From contig SMOI01000003.1 of assembly GCA_008000375.1 (NCBI GenBank), positions 51,692 to 86,676 of the forward strand: a stretch of 34,985 nucleotides of DNA, in the 5' to 3' direction. The stretch comes from Poteriospumella lacustris (Eukaryota; Sar; Chrysophyceae; Chromulinales; Dinobryaceae). A program made the translations under genes and the position numbers. Within the stretch, counting starts at the first letter, position 1; the number at the start of each line of letters is the position of its first letter. The notes below the pieces were generated by a model that saw only the letters and a list, made by a program, of their open reading frames with translations, was not told the origin of the DNA and ran no database searches. Shown piece after piece: positions 1 to 9,300 of the stretch.

Positions 1-141
1 GAAAACAAAATGGTCGCAATTGACTCAACAGTGGCTTTATATATATAAGTTACATTCTATCTGCCCATGTTAGTAATACTGTTTGTCTGACTACAAGGAT
101 CCTAAAGTTCTGGTTCACGGTTCCATCGGAGACCATTTCAA

Positions 142-1683
142 TTACTTGGGAACGACGACGTCCTGCATCTTTTCAAAGTTCTCGATGGACTTGAAAAGTT
201 CCGAGAAGTTTCCCTACACATACAGATACATATGCCATGGTCAACAAGATGCATCCCGCGAAAAACACGTGAAGTTATCTTTACCTTTCCGAAGCCACCA
301 CAACCAGCAGCTTGTTCCTTATGCTCACCAGTGGCTGGGTCCTTGTCGCAACCAATACGCTGGATGATTTCAAAGAAAACTGTTGGTCTATCGCCCACGG
401 GTTGGGTGAACACCTGAAGGAGGACACCCTGGTCATCCTTGTCCGCCAAAAGTCCCAAAGCCTCCAATTCCTCCAACTCAGCGGCGGACAGCACACCCTC
501 GCCAATGCGAGAGGGGACCTTGAGGTAGTAGTCATGGTTGGGGGCAGGCATGAAATCGAAGCCTCCCATGGCGCCGCGCTTCTTCATTTCGCGCATGGTG
601 TGGAAGATATCATCGGTCTTCAACGCGATGTGTTGCACACCAGCTCCGTTGTTGTGCTCCAAAAAGTTTTGAATCTGAGACTTTCTTGGAGTACCAAATG
701 TTGGCTCGTTCACTGGGAGCAAAACGAACTCGTTGTTGTTCGCCAAGACCATCGAGTTCAAACCACTGTCAACAGTTCCAACATCGTCCGCAGTGAATTC
801 GGAGAACTCGTGGAATCCAGTAGCGGCCATCAAATAATCCACCGCCTCGAACAGCTTCGGCACATTGTTGACAATATGGTCGATACGGTTCAAACCGATG
901 TTGTGGCTGCGAGTAACTGCGACGGGCTCGTAATTGGGCAAAGCAGGGCCATCGAATTCGCCACTCAAGAAGCGAAGAACTCCATCGCCAAACAACTTGA
1001 TTTCCGAAATTGTGCAAGACTTTCCAGTGTAGCGACAGTTCAGAACATGTGGGGCAAGAACAGGAACTCCGCCGTTTTGAACGGCACGCTCGTAGGCCGC
1101 AGCAGCATCATCGACACGAACGGTGACGGCGCGAACCGCATTTCCGTGCTCTGCAATACAACAAAATGACGGATCAATATGACGATGGTCGAGGAGGTTG
1201 GGATGCTGGAGACGCACCAATGATGAAATTGTGAATGGAATCGTGCGTGAAGCCAGGATGAGGCTCGGAGGAACCGGTTTGGTCCAACTTGTAGCTGTAA
1301 GGTGCCGTGAAGACGATCGTCAATTCGTTGGACTTCATCACATGGCTGATGTACTTCTTGTTTCCTGCAAGAAATTTCTCGGAATGAGACAGGCGTGCAA
1401 CGAATCAGACTGCAGTCGCACTGAACAGTACCTGTAGCAAGATCGCTCTTGGCAACCAAATCCAGGCCCATGGCATGCTGGAAACGTCTCGCAACGTTGG
1501 TGGCATCCTACAAACAATCGACACTTTTCATCAGGAAAAGATACTTTCAGACCAGGGCATATTCCTTACCGAGCACCAAAATTCGATGTGATGGAAACGA
1601 TGGATGGGGAATTTGTCCGACAAAGGATTGTTACGAACAAAGTTATCGTGACCGACAAGGCGTCTCTCAGAGAAGTGCGACAT
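142..1683 (-). CDS. HPPD: 4-hydroxyphenylpyruvate dioxygenase, five exons
   Basis: Converts 4-hydroxyphenylpyruvate to homogentisate, in tyrosine breakdown and in tocopherol/plastoquinone supply. Exons on the minus strand, 5' to 3': 1683-1570, 1507-1432, 1364-1218, 1150-285 and 213-142. The four GT-AG introns are 62, 67, 67 and 71 bp. The spliced protein is 424 aa, normal for the family. The start is MSHFSERRLVGHDNF, which aligns with the plant-type LVGFxNFVRxNPxSD region. The Fe(II) ligands expected for the family are visible: His204 (RIDHIVNNV), His286 (GVQHIALK) and Glu373 (FFEIIQRIG). The C-terminal CGGFGKGNFSELFKSIE helix is split by the last intron (after CGGFGK). Upstream of the ATG there may be a 5' UTR intron ending in TTTTTAG. 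No targeting peptide is obvious, so it is probably cytosolic. The gene is divergent from the PUR-RRM gene. Confidence 0.95.
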
Positions 1684-2118
1684 ATTGGTGGATGAACAAC
1701 GGATCTAAAAATATTTAGAATATGATTCATGATTATTGATGGAAGTTCTTTCCTCGCCAAAGAAATCTCTGACTTTGAAGTGGGCATCGAAGTTGAACTT
1801 CTCCGGAGAGAAGTGTGTGCACACACGGTCAGATTCGGAGGCGTAGGTGATGTACTGAGAAGAGTAATTTGAACTTGACTGCCGTTTCGGATTTTCGCGC
1901 GTTCTGCTTTTTGTCCGGTATACTTGCAGTGAGACTCTTCGTAAACAGCTAAGTTAATCGTTCTTCTTGTTTGTCCTCGTTTTTCAAGTGAGGGCACGGA
2001 GAGAGGCGGGAAGGCAACCCTTCGGTATCTTTTCGAACCGTCTCTTTTCTTCTTCTTCTGTCCTGAATAAAATCGATACATAAAGTGCTCTTAGTTGAGT
2101 TATCGGGAAGGAAAGAAA
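1684..2118. promoter_or_regulatory. Divergent intergenic region between HPPD and PUR-RRM gene
   Basis: 435 bp separate two start codons facing away from each other, so both promoters and 5' UTRs must lie here. On the HPPD side, about 45 codons (1735-1862, minus strand) read open without an ATG and look codon-like. A plausible 3' splice site lies just upstream of the HPPD ATG. A pyrimidine-rich TTTTCTTCTTCTTCTG run occurs near 2045-2060. No recognised factor site was identified. Confidence 0.4.
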
Positions 2119-3136
2119 ATGGCCGCTGAAGATTCTGAGTTGTTCACGAAGAGAATTCGGTAAGCGGCCCTTGGTTGAAAATGTTGATGCTTCATTGCCC
2201 CCATCATTCGCCATCTCGTTTAGTGTTGAAAACAAGATTCTCTTTGTCGATGTTCGCCAAAACTCGACTGGAATGTACCTTAAATTGAGCGAAAAGCGGG
2301 GCATGAAGCGTAACTCCATCATCATTCCCGCTAGTGGAATTAGCGATCTTCATGAGACGCTTGCTGAAGCACTCTCCGTGGCCTCTCCAAACGAAACGAC
2401 CCCCAAAAAGTAAGTTCGTTCGTTTTTATTATGATTGATTCAAATATTGTTTACACGGAGTGGATTGCTTAGGGTGGCTGCTTCCCCTGCACCAGCGAAG
2501 AGCGCTCCACAGGCAGCCAAGAGCACACTCCCTGCAACTAATTCCGTGAAAGTCGTTAATCTCGCCTTCAGCACCACGGAAGAGGGTTTGGCGAATCATT
2601 TCCGCGCTGTCGGAAACGTTGTGAAGGCGACAATCATTCTCAGAAAGTCCAAGGATACGGAAATTTCATCTGGACGTGGAATCGTGGAATTTGATGATGC
2701 GGCTGGCGTTGCCAAAGCCCAAACCTTGCATGAATCTGAACTCGATGGGCGTAAGATCGCAGTCCAGGGAGGAAAAAGGGAAGGAAAGGCCCCTATTGCT
2801 GCTGCTGCTTCTGCTGCTGCTGCTTCCGCCCCTAAGGCGGCTAAAGTGCCTGGTGGTCCTGCCCCTGACAAGGTCGCATCTCCGACCAAAGTTTTTGTGA
2901 CTAACCTCTCTTGGGAGACAACCGATAATGATTTGGAAACGTACTTCAGCAGAATCGGTGCTGTTAAATCTGCCATCGTGAAGAAGTCTAAGTCGGGAAG
3001 AAGCTTTGGACAGGGAATTGTTGAGTTTGTTGCTGATTCTGACACGGCAGAAGCGATCGATCGTTTGAATAACACTGAATTGGATGGCCGAAGTATCACC
3101 ATTCGTCCCTTCTACGAATCCGCTGAATCTTCCTAA
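2119..3136 (+). CDS. PUR-domain / two-RRM nucleic-acid-binding protein, three exons
   Basis: Exons 2119-2159, 2224-2409 and 2473-3136 with introns of 64 and 63 bp give 296 aa. Residues about 14-64 match one PUR repeat (as in PUR-alpha): the ENKILFVDVRQNSTGMYLKL strand run, then an amphipathic helix DLHETLAEAL. An Ala/Pro/Lys linker follows. RRM1 spans about 101-175 (RNP2 VVNLAF, RNP1 GRGIVEFD). An Ala-rich linker separates it from RRM2, about 215-288 (RNP2 VFVTNL, RNP1 GQGIVEFV). Both RNP1 motifs have Ile at the first usual aromatic position and keep Phe near the end. The likely role is binding single-stranded RNA or DNA in the nucleus or cytoplasm; the target is unknown. PUR proteins usually carry two or three PUR repeats and no RRM, so this fusion is unusual. 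The short first exon, the splice phases and the continuous reading frame support a single gene. It is convergent with the Nudix gene, 100 bp apart. Confidence 0.9.
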
Positions 3137-3236
3137 TTCTTTGTCAAATATATCTTTGTGGAATTTTCGATTGTAATAACCTTTTGGTAATTTCCGAGCT
3201 ACGGGATCGTCGAACTGAAATGGAAACTGAATTTAT

Positions 3237-4025
3237 CTAAACTACATCTTGCTCTAAAGTTGGTTGGATGGCAGATTTAAGAACTCCATCCAATATCATA
3301 GCCGTCAAGCCCCAAATTCGAGTGTCAGCGTCGTCATTGAAGACCGGCATTGTCATTTTGATCCCGTTTCTTTCCAGTGTTTGTTGGGATCGAAACGCTG
3401 GTTGCATTAACTCTTCCAAAGTGTGACTGAATACTTTCTTAACTTCTCCCGCAGATGGTTCAAAGTGTGCGAAATCCTCAACGTCTCTGTCGATAAATCC
3501 AATAATCGGAGTAACTAAAGTTCCAGTGATGGCAGGAATTGTCTGACAAACTCCCAATATTGAAATAGCCCCAATATCGTTGCCCAACTCTTCGTAGCAC
3601 TCGCGAATAGCTGCTTCAATTGCTGTCTCATTTGCTTCCACGTGCCCACCGGGAAAAGAAACTTGCCCTTTATGTGTGCTGACGTCATCGGTTCTTTGCG
3701 TAAATATAATAGAAGCCTGGCCGTTCCGGTTGCATAGAGGGATCAGTACCGCTGCCGTCCTTTTTGGAGTAGAACGAACTGCATTTTTCTCCAGTAAATC
3801 GTTGGAAACATGAGGCGAAATAGTCACCTTTCCTCCTTTCAGCTGCGCGCAAGATGTTTGGATTCGTTGCAGCCACCTGAATGAAAACGACTTCTGGTTC
3901 ATTGCAAGTCGGCTTTGGATGAGACAATGCGATAGAATATTACAAAATGTGAGACCGAAGCTGTCTGTCAGGAAGTGCTGTACAGTGCAGTTATTTGAAA
4001 AACAGTTTGCTTTCATTTCAGTCAT
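3237..4025 (-). CDS. Nudix hydrolase, CoA-diphosphatase (NUDT7/NUDT8) type
   Basis: Single-exon frame of 262 aa. The Nudix box GX5EX7REUXEE is complete: G127, E133, R141, E142, E145, E146. Just before it is the UPF0035/CoA-pyrophosphatase signature: FTQR at 108-111, then HKGQVSFPGG at 118-127. This subgroup cleaves CoA or acyl-CoA to phosphopantetheine plus 3',5'-ADP, in peroxisomes or mitochondria. The substrate here is inferred from that motif only. The first 41 residues are Cys/Leu-rich and poorly conserved. Met42 (MNQKSFSFRWLQRIQ) is an alternative start with a basic, mitochondrial-like leader. No C-terminal SKL-type peroxisomal signal is seen; the protein ends QDVV. The gene is head-to-head with B9D2 (307 bp gap). 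Confidence 0.9.
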   Translation of the reverse strand: MTEMKANCFSNNCTVQHFLTDSFGLTFCNILSHCLIQSRLAMNQKSFSFRWLQRIQTSCAQLKGGKVTISPHVSNDLLEKNAVRSTPKRTAAVLIPLCNRNGQASIIFTQRTDDVSTHKGQVSFPGGHVEANETAIEAAIRECYEELGNDIGAISILGVCQTIPAITGTLVTPIIGFIDRDVEDFAHFEPSAGEVKKVFSHTLEELMQPAFRSQQTLERNGIKMTMPVFNDDADTRIWGLTAMILDGVLKSAIQPTLEQDVV

Positions 4026-4332
4026 GATCCGATGATCCGATCGATCGGAATGGTGTCATCGTCATCTTGCTTAGATTGAAACGGCTTTGAGCTTTGAATG
4101 TCTTGATTTGATTGAATGCTCCACGCTTTCTCATCATGTCATTCGAAAGGAACTGGACCATGGAGTGATTACGAACCAAACTGCTTCACTGTGTTGACCT
4201 TTTCAGCAGCCATTCATTGACTGATATCCCTTGTAGTTCGGTGACCAACTTTTGCAACTATCCCAAGAACAAATTCATGCTTGGACGACTGTCCACATTT
4301 TTCATCCATCATTGCAATAACCACTAGAGCCA
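4026..4332. promoter_or_regulatory. Divergent intergenic region between Nudix and B9D2
   Basis: 307 bp between opposing start codons. It begins with a short overlapping GATCCGAT/CGATCG repeat cluster (about 4026-4047). Near 4158 it holds the palindrome CCATGG within CTGGACCATGGAGTG, which does not extend to a full RFX-type X-box. No ORF with coding character was seen. Confidence 0.35.
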
Positions 4333-5151
4333 ATGGACACTGAGTCGGAGCTACTCGTGGCTGATCCAAAAGTCGAACTGCAACAACAGAGTGAATCCAA
4401 CTCCACCGCAAAAGATGTCGAAGAGCCGCCAAAATCGAATCCACAGGCGCCAGTTCAAGAAGCGGTTCGCACAGAACCTGTAAAGATGCTGGAACCGCGG
4501 AAAAGACGCCTGGACAGACAATTAGAGGAGAAAATTCCTGAAATTCATATTGTGGGGGAAATAAATTGTGCCTCGGGCGTTTGCTTGGATTTCACAGAAG
4601 GAGTTTTCCTTAGGTAAGATGAAGAACACTTTACCTCTGGCCGAAGATCGCGTCATTGACCAAAAATATCGACTCTTAGGTGGAAATTTGAGCACGGTAA
4701 AATCTGGCAACATCTCGGTGGAGATCTCAATGGACAAAGCCATGTGGCTTACTGCAAACATAGTATACGAGAGGAGATAGTACTGAACCACCCCGTCGAT
4801 ATGCACTTCGCAGTTGCCGGTCTTCAAGGATGGGGCTCTCCTCGTATAGTTCTTCAAGCGTTTCGGGTGGATTGGTTCGGCCGGCGGATGGTCGCAGGAT
4901 GCGGATTTGTCCACACTCCCATGGTTTCGGGGATACATGAGCTCGAAGTGCCGTTGTGGCGGCCTATCGGTACGCCTGAGCAGGAGTTGCAAGCGTTTTT
5001 AATTGGAGATGCACCGGCCCTTGCAAATCCTGATCCTATTTACGAGTCCGCATGGAAAGATAGATGTAGATTGATGACAACCTCTGCCGGAAGTGTCCGA
5101 ATAACACTCAGTATCATTACCCGGTTCATGAAAGAGCAGGGTTTGGCTTAG
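4333..5151 (+). CDS. B9D2: B9 domain-containing protein 2 (ciliary transition zone), two exons
   Basis: Exons 4333-4613 and 4680-5151 (66-bp intron) give 250 aa. From about residue 70 the sequence follows B9D2: EIHIVGEI at the start, an FLRWKFEHGKIWQHLGG segment, HPVDMHFAVAGLQGWGSP, then FGRRMVAGCGF and a WRPIGTPEQEL segment. The B9 fold is a C2-like domain. B9D1, B9D2 and MKS1 form part of the transition-zone gate at the ciliary base. Animal B9D2 is about 175 aa and begins at the domain, so this protein has about 68 extra N-terminal residues, acidic and Gln/Pro-rich and probably disordered, ending in a basic patch RKRRLDR. The intron falls within the domain, after FLR. The gene is strong evidence that the organism builds a cilium. 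It is convergent with the coiled-coil gene, 118 bp apart. Confidence 0.95.
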
Positions 5152-5269
5152 TGTATCGTCAAATCCTATCGTCTGGAAAATCTTTGCCCATTTTCTCTCA
5201 TCCACGAGTATGTATAATTATTAAGTAAATTCTTTTCATGAAAGTTGCGATTGATTTCTTTTTTCAAAA

Positions 5270-5983
5270 CTAATCGGAATCATATTCCTCTCCGGGAAAC
5301 TTCAAAACTGAGACTTCACCGGCCATCTTTGGATCTCTGTGACTATGGTCCTTAGAGAAAACTATCTTCCTCTCTGTTTTGTCTTCCAGAAGTTCTTGAA
5401 GTTGCTGCTGTTGATTTTTTGTTTCACTTTTCACGTTTTCGATCTCCTGCTGAAGAGCCTGCAATTGCCTCCGAAGAGCTTGGTTCAATACTTCTGCTTT
5501 GTCGACATTCTGCTCCATTTGTGCTATCCGATTCCTAGCTTCCTCTATCTGGCCATTCAAAGAATCGTTCTTTTCCTCGGCCATAATGATAGACTTGTCG
5601 GTTAGCGATATCTTGTTTCTTGTTGTTTCCAGTCGATTCGCTAAAGCCTCTACTCGCATACGCAATCCCTTATTCTCTCCTTTCAACTCTCCCAGTTTTT
5701 CCTTCCGTGCAGCACAATCTGGTCGAACACATGGTTTCTCTTCGACCTTTGGCTTTGGCTTTGGTTTTGGCTTTTCTTCCTTTTTTGGAACAGGGACTAT
5801 TTTCGTCAGAGGGAAAACTCTAGCCACAATAGCATCCGGATTTTCCTCGCGTAAGCTCACGGCAAATCGGATGTTTCCGATTCCTTGGGCTGCTGACATA
5901 TGCGAAAAGTCACTGTAAACGGGAAGTGGTCTTTCCATTGAGGTCTTGTCGCCTCTGTTTGGCGATGGAGAACGCGACGCCAT
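5270..5983 (-). CDS. Coiled-coil protein of unknown function (237 aa)
   Basis: Uninterrupted 238-codon frame. I do not recognise the family. Residues 1-60 are polar and include SPSPNRG and a possible globular stretch, IGNIRFAVSLREENPDAIVARVF. A KPKPKPKPK repeat follows at about 72-79, then a CVRPDC pair (CX4C). From about residue 90 to 205 there is a long coiled coil with Gln-rich heptads, then a short acidic tail ending EEYDSD. The KPKPKPKPK tract corresponds to a perfect-looking CTTTGG/CTTTTG repeat at about 5749-5778. Its position between B9D2 and the giant gene, sharing a promoter with the latter, makes a cytoskeletal or ciliary role possible. That is inference only. Confidence 0.75.
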   Translation of the reverse strand: MASRSPSPNRGDKTSMERPLPVYSDFSHMSAAQGIGNIRFAVSLREENPDAIVARVFPLTKIVPVPKKEEKPKPKPKPKVEEKPCVRPDCAARKEKLGELKGENKGLRMRVEALANRLETTRNKISLTDKSIIMAEEKNDSLNGQIEEARNRIAQMEQNVDKAEVLNQALRRQLQALQQEIENVKSETKNQQQQLQELLEDKTERKIVFSKDHSHRDPKMAGEVSVLKFPGEEYDSD

Positions 5984-6339
5984 TTCAAATGAATGTTTTT
6001 CCTACTGCAAATTCTGCACTCAAACTTTCAATCTTGCCAATTTCAGATTATAATTATGGTCCATTGCGGTCCCCATGGAAATGAAGGCGAAAAAACTGTC
6101 AACAAATCCTACATAATAATAACAGGCCCGTTTGTTTGAGTGTCAATCAACTCAATCAAAAACGTAACGGAAAGTGGTTTCATTTTCAATACCCTTCCCG
6201 TTTCTGTTCACCGGAAACAAGACTCTTTGAAAAACAAAAAAGTTTGCATAATCTTTTCAAGAAAAGAGTTAGAGTCAACCTTTGCTGCTTTCATCTTGCA
6301 TTCGAGGGTTCTATCACGTGTGGATTATCAACCACACGA
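5984..6339. promoter_or_regulatory. Divergent promoter region with RFX X-box-like element
   Basis: 356 bp between the start codons of the coiled-coil gene and the giant gene. At 6069-6082 the sequence GTCCCCATGGAAAT resembles the RFX X-box GTTNCCATGGNAAC: the central CCATGG palindrome and both GT and AA flanks match, with departures at positions 3 and 14. The frame stays open upstream of the giant gene's ATG back to 6136, but without an ATG in that frame, so it is treated as 5' UTR. Confidence 0.4.
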
Positions 6340-9300
6340 ATGGCGACGAATGCTAGCAGCGGACTTAAGCATAAAGCTGCCGATAACACTGCGTGGCCAA
6401 CAACTGATGAAAAGCTGTACAAGGATGCCAAACAATCTTACGATCGAATAATTGGTGCATTCAATGGAAAGCCTAGAGTGTTCAAGATTCCATCTCTGAA
6501 GGACAGGGTCTGGAAAGCTAACGAAGAGCAGGAGCGCTTGGAAAACTTACGCAATGCTGTCGCTAGTCCTGAATCAAGTGCTCCAAGAAAAACGATATCA
6601 CGCAAGAAACAACGAGAAAAAGCAAAGAAGCAAAGTGATGATGAGGGCATTGATGGTACTTCAGTTGGGGGAGAAACTGCTATTGTGGATATAGCGGATA
6701 CTACCATTGATCCATTTCAGATCGGGACAACAGAGCAAATATGGAAGGAAAAGCTGAGTCTACTGGAAAAGTTGACCCCGAGAGAAGACCTCGATGGCTA
6801 CGAGTATCGAGAAGATTATCTAGAGCAGCAGACCCGATTCATGCTTCAGAATGCTTATGCTGACCAATTAAAAGCCGAAATTCAACGACGTGAACAGTAT
6901 CCTACTGATATTGAACAGGTAGAAGATGTTCTCTTCGATTTGGTGGAGCGAGTTGTCACAAAAGTTAACGCTGATATGGAAGAATCGGTAATTGCGAAAG
7001 TGGAGCAATTTTTGAGCACTCGACATCCTGCAACAAGGGCCTGCAAGCTGAACCATTTGCAAACCATAGAAAGCGAAGTGGGTGATGTGGCATACATATG
7101 GAGTGACTTGGAGTACCAAGATATCGTCTTGACACCCTCCGGCTTGGCAGTTGCACCAACCATACCTTACAAGACACTTCTACTGCATGACCAAGAACGA
7201 GAATACGCGAAGCTATTGAAGAAACGGGAGGAAGACGACAGGGAAGCGATGCGTCGGAAACCCCTCACCCAAAAATTGCGTTCAGCAATTGCCAAAGCCA
7301 AAGTTGACAAAAACGAAGCTGTTCGTGAAGCTCTTCGGAGTATCGTAGATACTGCCGTCGTACTACCTTCTCGGCCAATTCGAAACGCCGTCACCGATTA
7401 TCTTCGCAAGGGCAAAAACATTCTAACGAAGCTTTCAGCGGACCCCTTGGATACATTTCAAGAATTTCTCCAACAAATCACGGACAAAGTCGAAGCTCTT
7501 CGGGAAGCTCAAGCTGAAGCAAACTACAAACCGGATCTTTCCAATGCAAAAGCGCTGGTTGAGGAAGCGAAGCGAGCTCTAAAGGGAAAGGAGTCCAAAT
7601 CATCTGTCCTTCCCGATGCAACGAAAGATAACAAGGATACACCAGTGATGGGTCAAAAGCCTGTAGAACTTCCTGATGCGGTTATGGTGACGTTGAAAAT
7701 CAATTTTGAAGTTCCGCCTGCGTATGTGATACGACACCGTCGAACCGTCCAGCTCGAATGGGAAAAGCTGTCGAAACGTGCACGAGAAATCGCTGTCAAA
7801 TATCACCTCATTGAAGATGAAACCAAGAAAGCAAAGAAGTCCAAAGCGATTACCACAAAAGACCCGTCTCTGGATCAGAAACCAATTCCAGTGGTGGTCA
7901 CTATCGCTGACGGTGATGCTGCGGTTAAATCTGCCGATGTCGATGGCATTACACCGGAGGACGTGCAGCAGAGTCAAGGGTTGGTGCAACTGGCGGGTGA
8001 GAAGAAAGAAGGAGAAGACGAAGAAGAGGAGGAAGAGAAGGAAGATGAAGAAGCTATTCCCCTCAAGCGCATCGTAGGAAGTCGATCGTTTTCTGGATAT
8101 TTAAAGCCAGATGATATGATCACCCCAAAAGTGAAGGTATGTCTTCGCCCATTCTGTGCCGCTCTGTGTGTGTATTTGGCTCTTGTTGACTGCTCCTGAT
8201 ATCCCACTCCTGTAGACCGATGAAAAGCATAAAAATGATCCGGTGGTCCGAGATTCATCACTTCGCGATCATTTTGAACACGAGTTCATCGATCAGTTAG
8301 CTTACTCGTGTGGTATTCCCATCGAAAACATCAAAATCGAACAGGTACAAGCCGCCGTACGTCATCCACTTCTCGGTCTATCTTTTACTTCAAGTGTTGT
8401 ATGTCTTTACTCGTTGTATTAGATTCGGCGGTTGGAGCCGGACAATAAAGAGCTTTTGAACAAAATCGAGGAAAAGAAGATCTTTTTCGAAGACAAATGG
8501 CGACAACGCAGGGTAAGCAACAAACGACTCAGTACGGTAGCTCATCACTTGTCAAATTGTTCGTCACCTTCTCTCCGTCGTCGCTTTCTTCGTCTGGTCT
8601 GTCTTAGGAAAACGAAGTGGTTGATTCAGTGCGCCGATTAGTTCGAAAGGCTTTCGCCAAGGGTATTCTGTTGGATGAAGACACGTTGATGTTGACCGAA
8701 ATGCAACAATTGCGATCGTCGAATATGCTGCCCCCGCTGCTCGCCCACGATGACGGCGACGACCATAGCACCGTTCTGGCGGGATTGCATTTGCTGGATG
8801 ACCAGTCCACCATTGCAACATCCTTCGTGGAAGGTGATGATGGAGAACAAGGAGAAGCGGAGGAGCTCATTGTGGAGGAAGTGAAGCGTGTGCTTAGCGC
8901 CTTGGTGGATCGGGTAGTCGCTGCGCACGATGGGGAAGACCCTGGAACGATACCATCAAGGGCAGCAGTACCCACCACGACGGACCCGCTTCCAGACGAA
9001 GAGAACCTTCGCCAAGTGGTCTCTACTGTGCTCCATGAAATCATTGATATCATTGAAAAGACCGATGAAATTGCGAATGCGTTGAACATGCAATTTGAAA
9101 CGGGCTTGTCGCTCCCCTTTTCACTGCTGCCATCTGCTGCTGCCCCGCAGGCTCTCGACGACGATAGCAGTACACTCAATTTCTCTGTGAGTATGGATAG
9201 CCGACCGTTTGTGCCCTCTCTGACAGAGAACCAGTTCCAGGGTTCTGCGCTTGCCAACGGTGAGGAACATGGTAGTCATCGCAGTGGACGGAGCAGTCGA

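Noticed and set aside
1566-2081. 171-codon minus-strand frame covering the HPPD start
   Set aside because: It is in a different frame from the conserved HPPD residues and shows no recognisable protein.
4150-4170. CCATGG palindrome upstream of B9D2 as an X-box
   Set aside because: Only the six-base core fits; both flanks fail the RFX consensus.
6136-6339. N-terminal extension of the giant protein
   Set aside because: The frame is open but begins only with a TTG and has no ATG before 6340; treated as 5' UTR.
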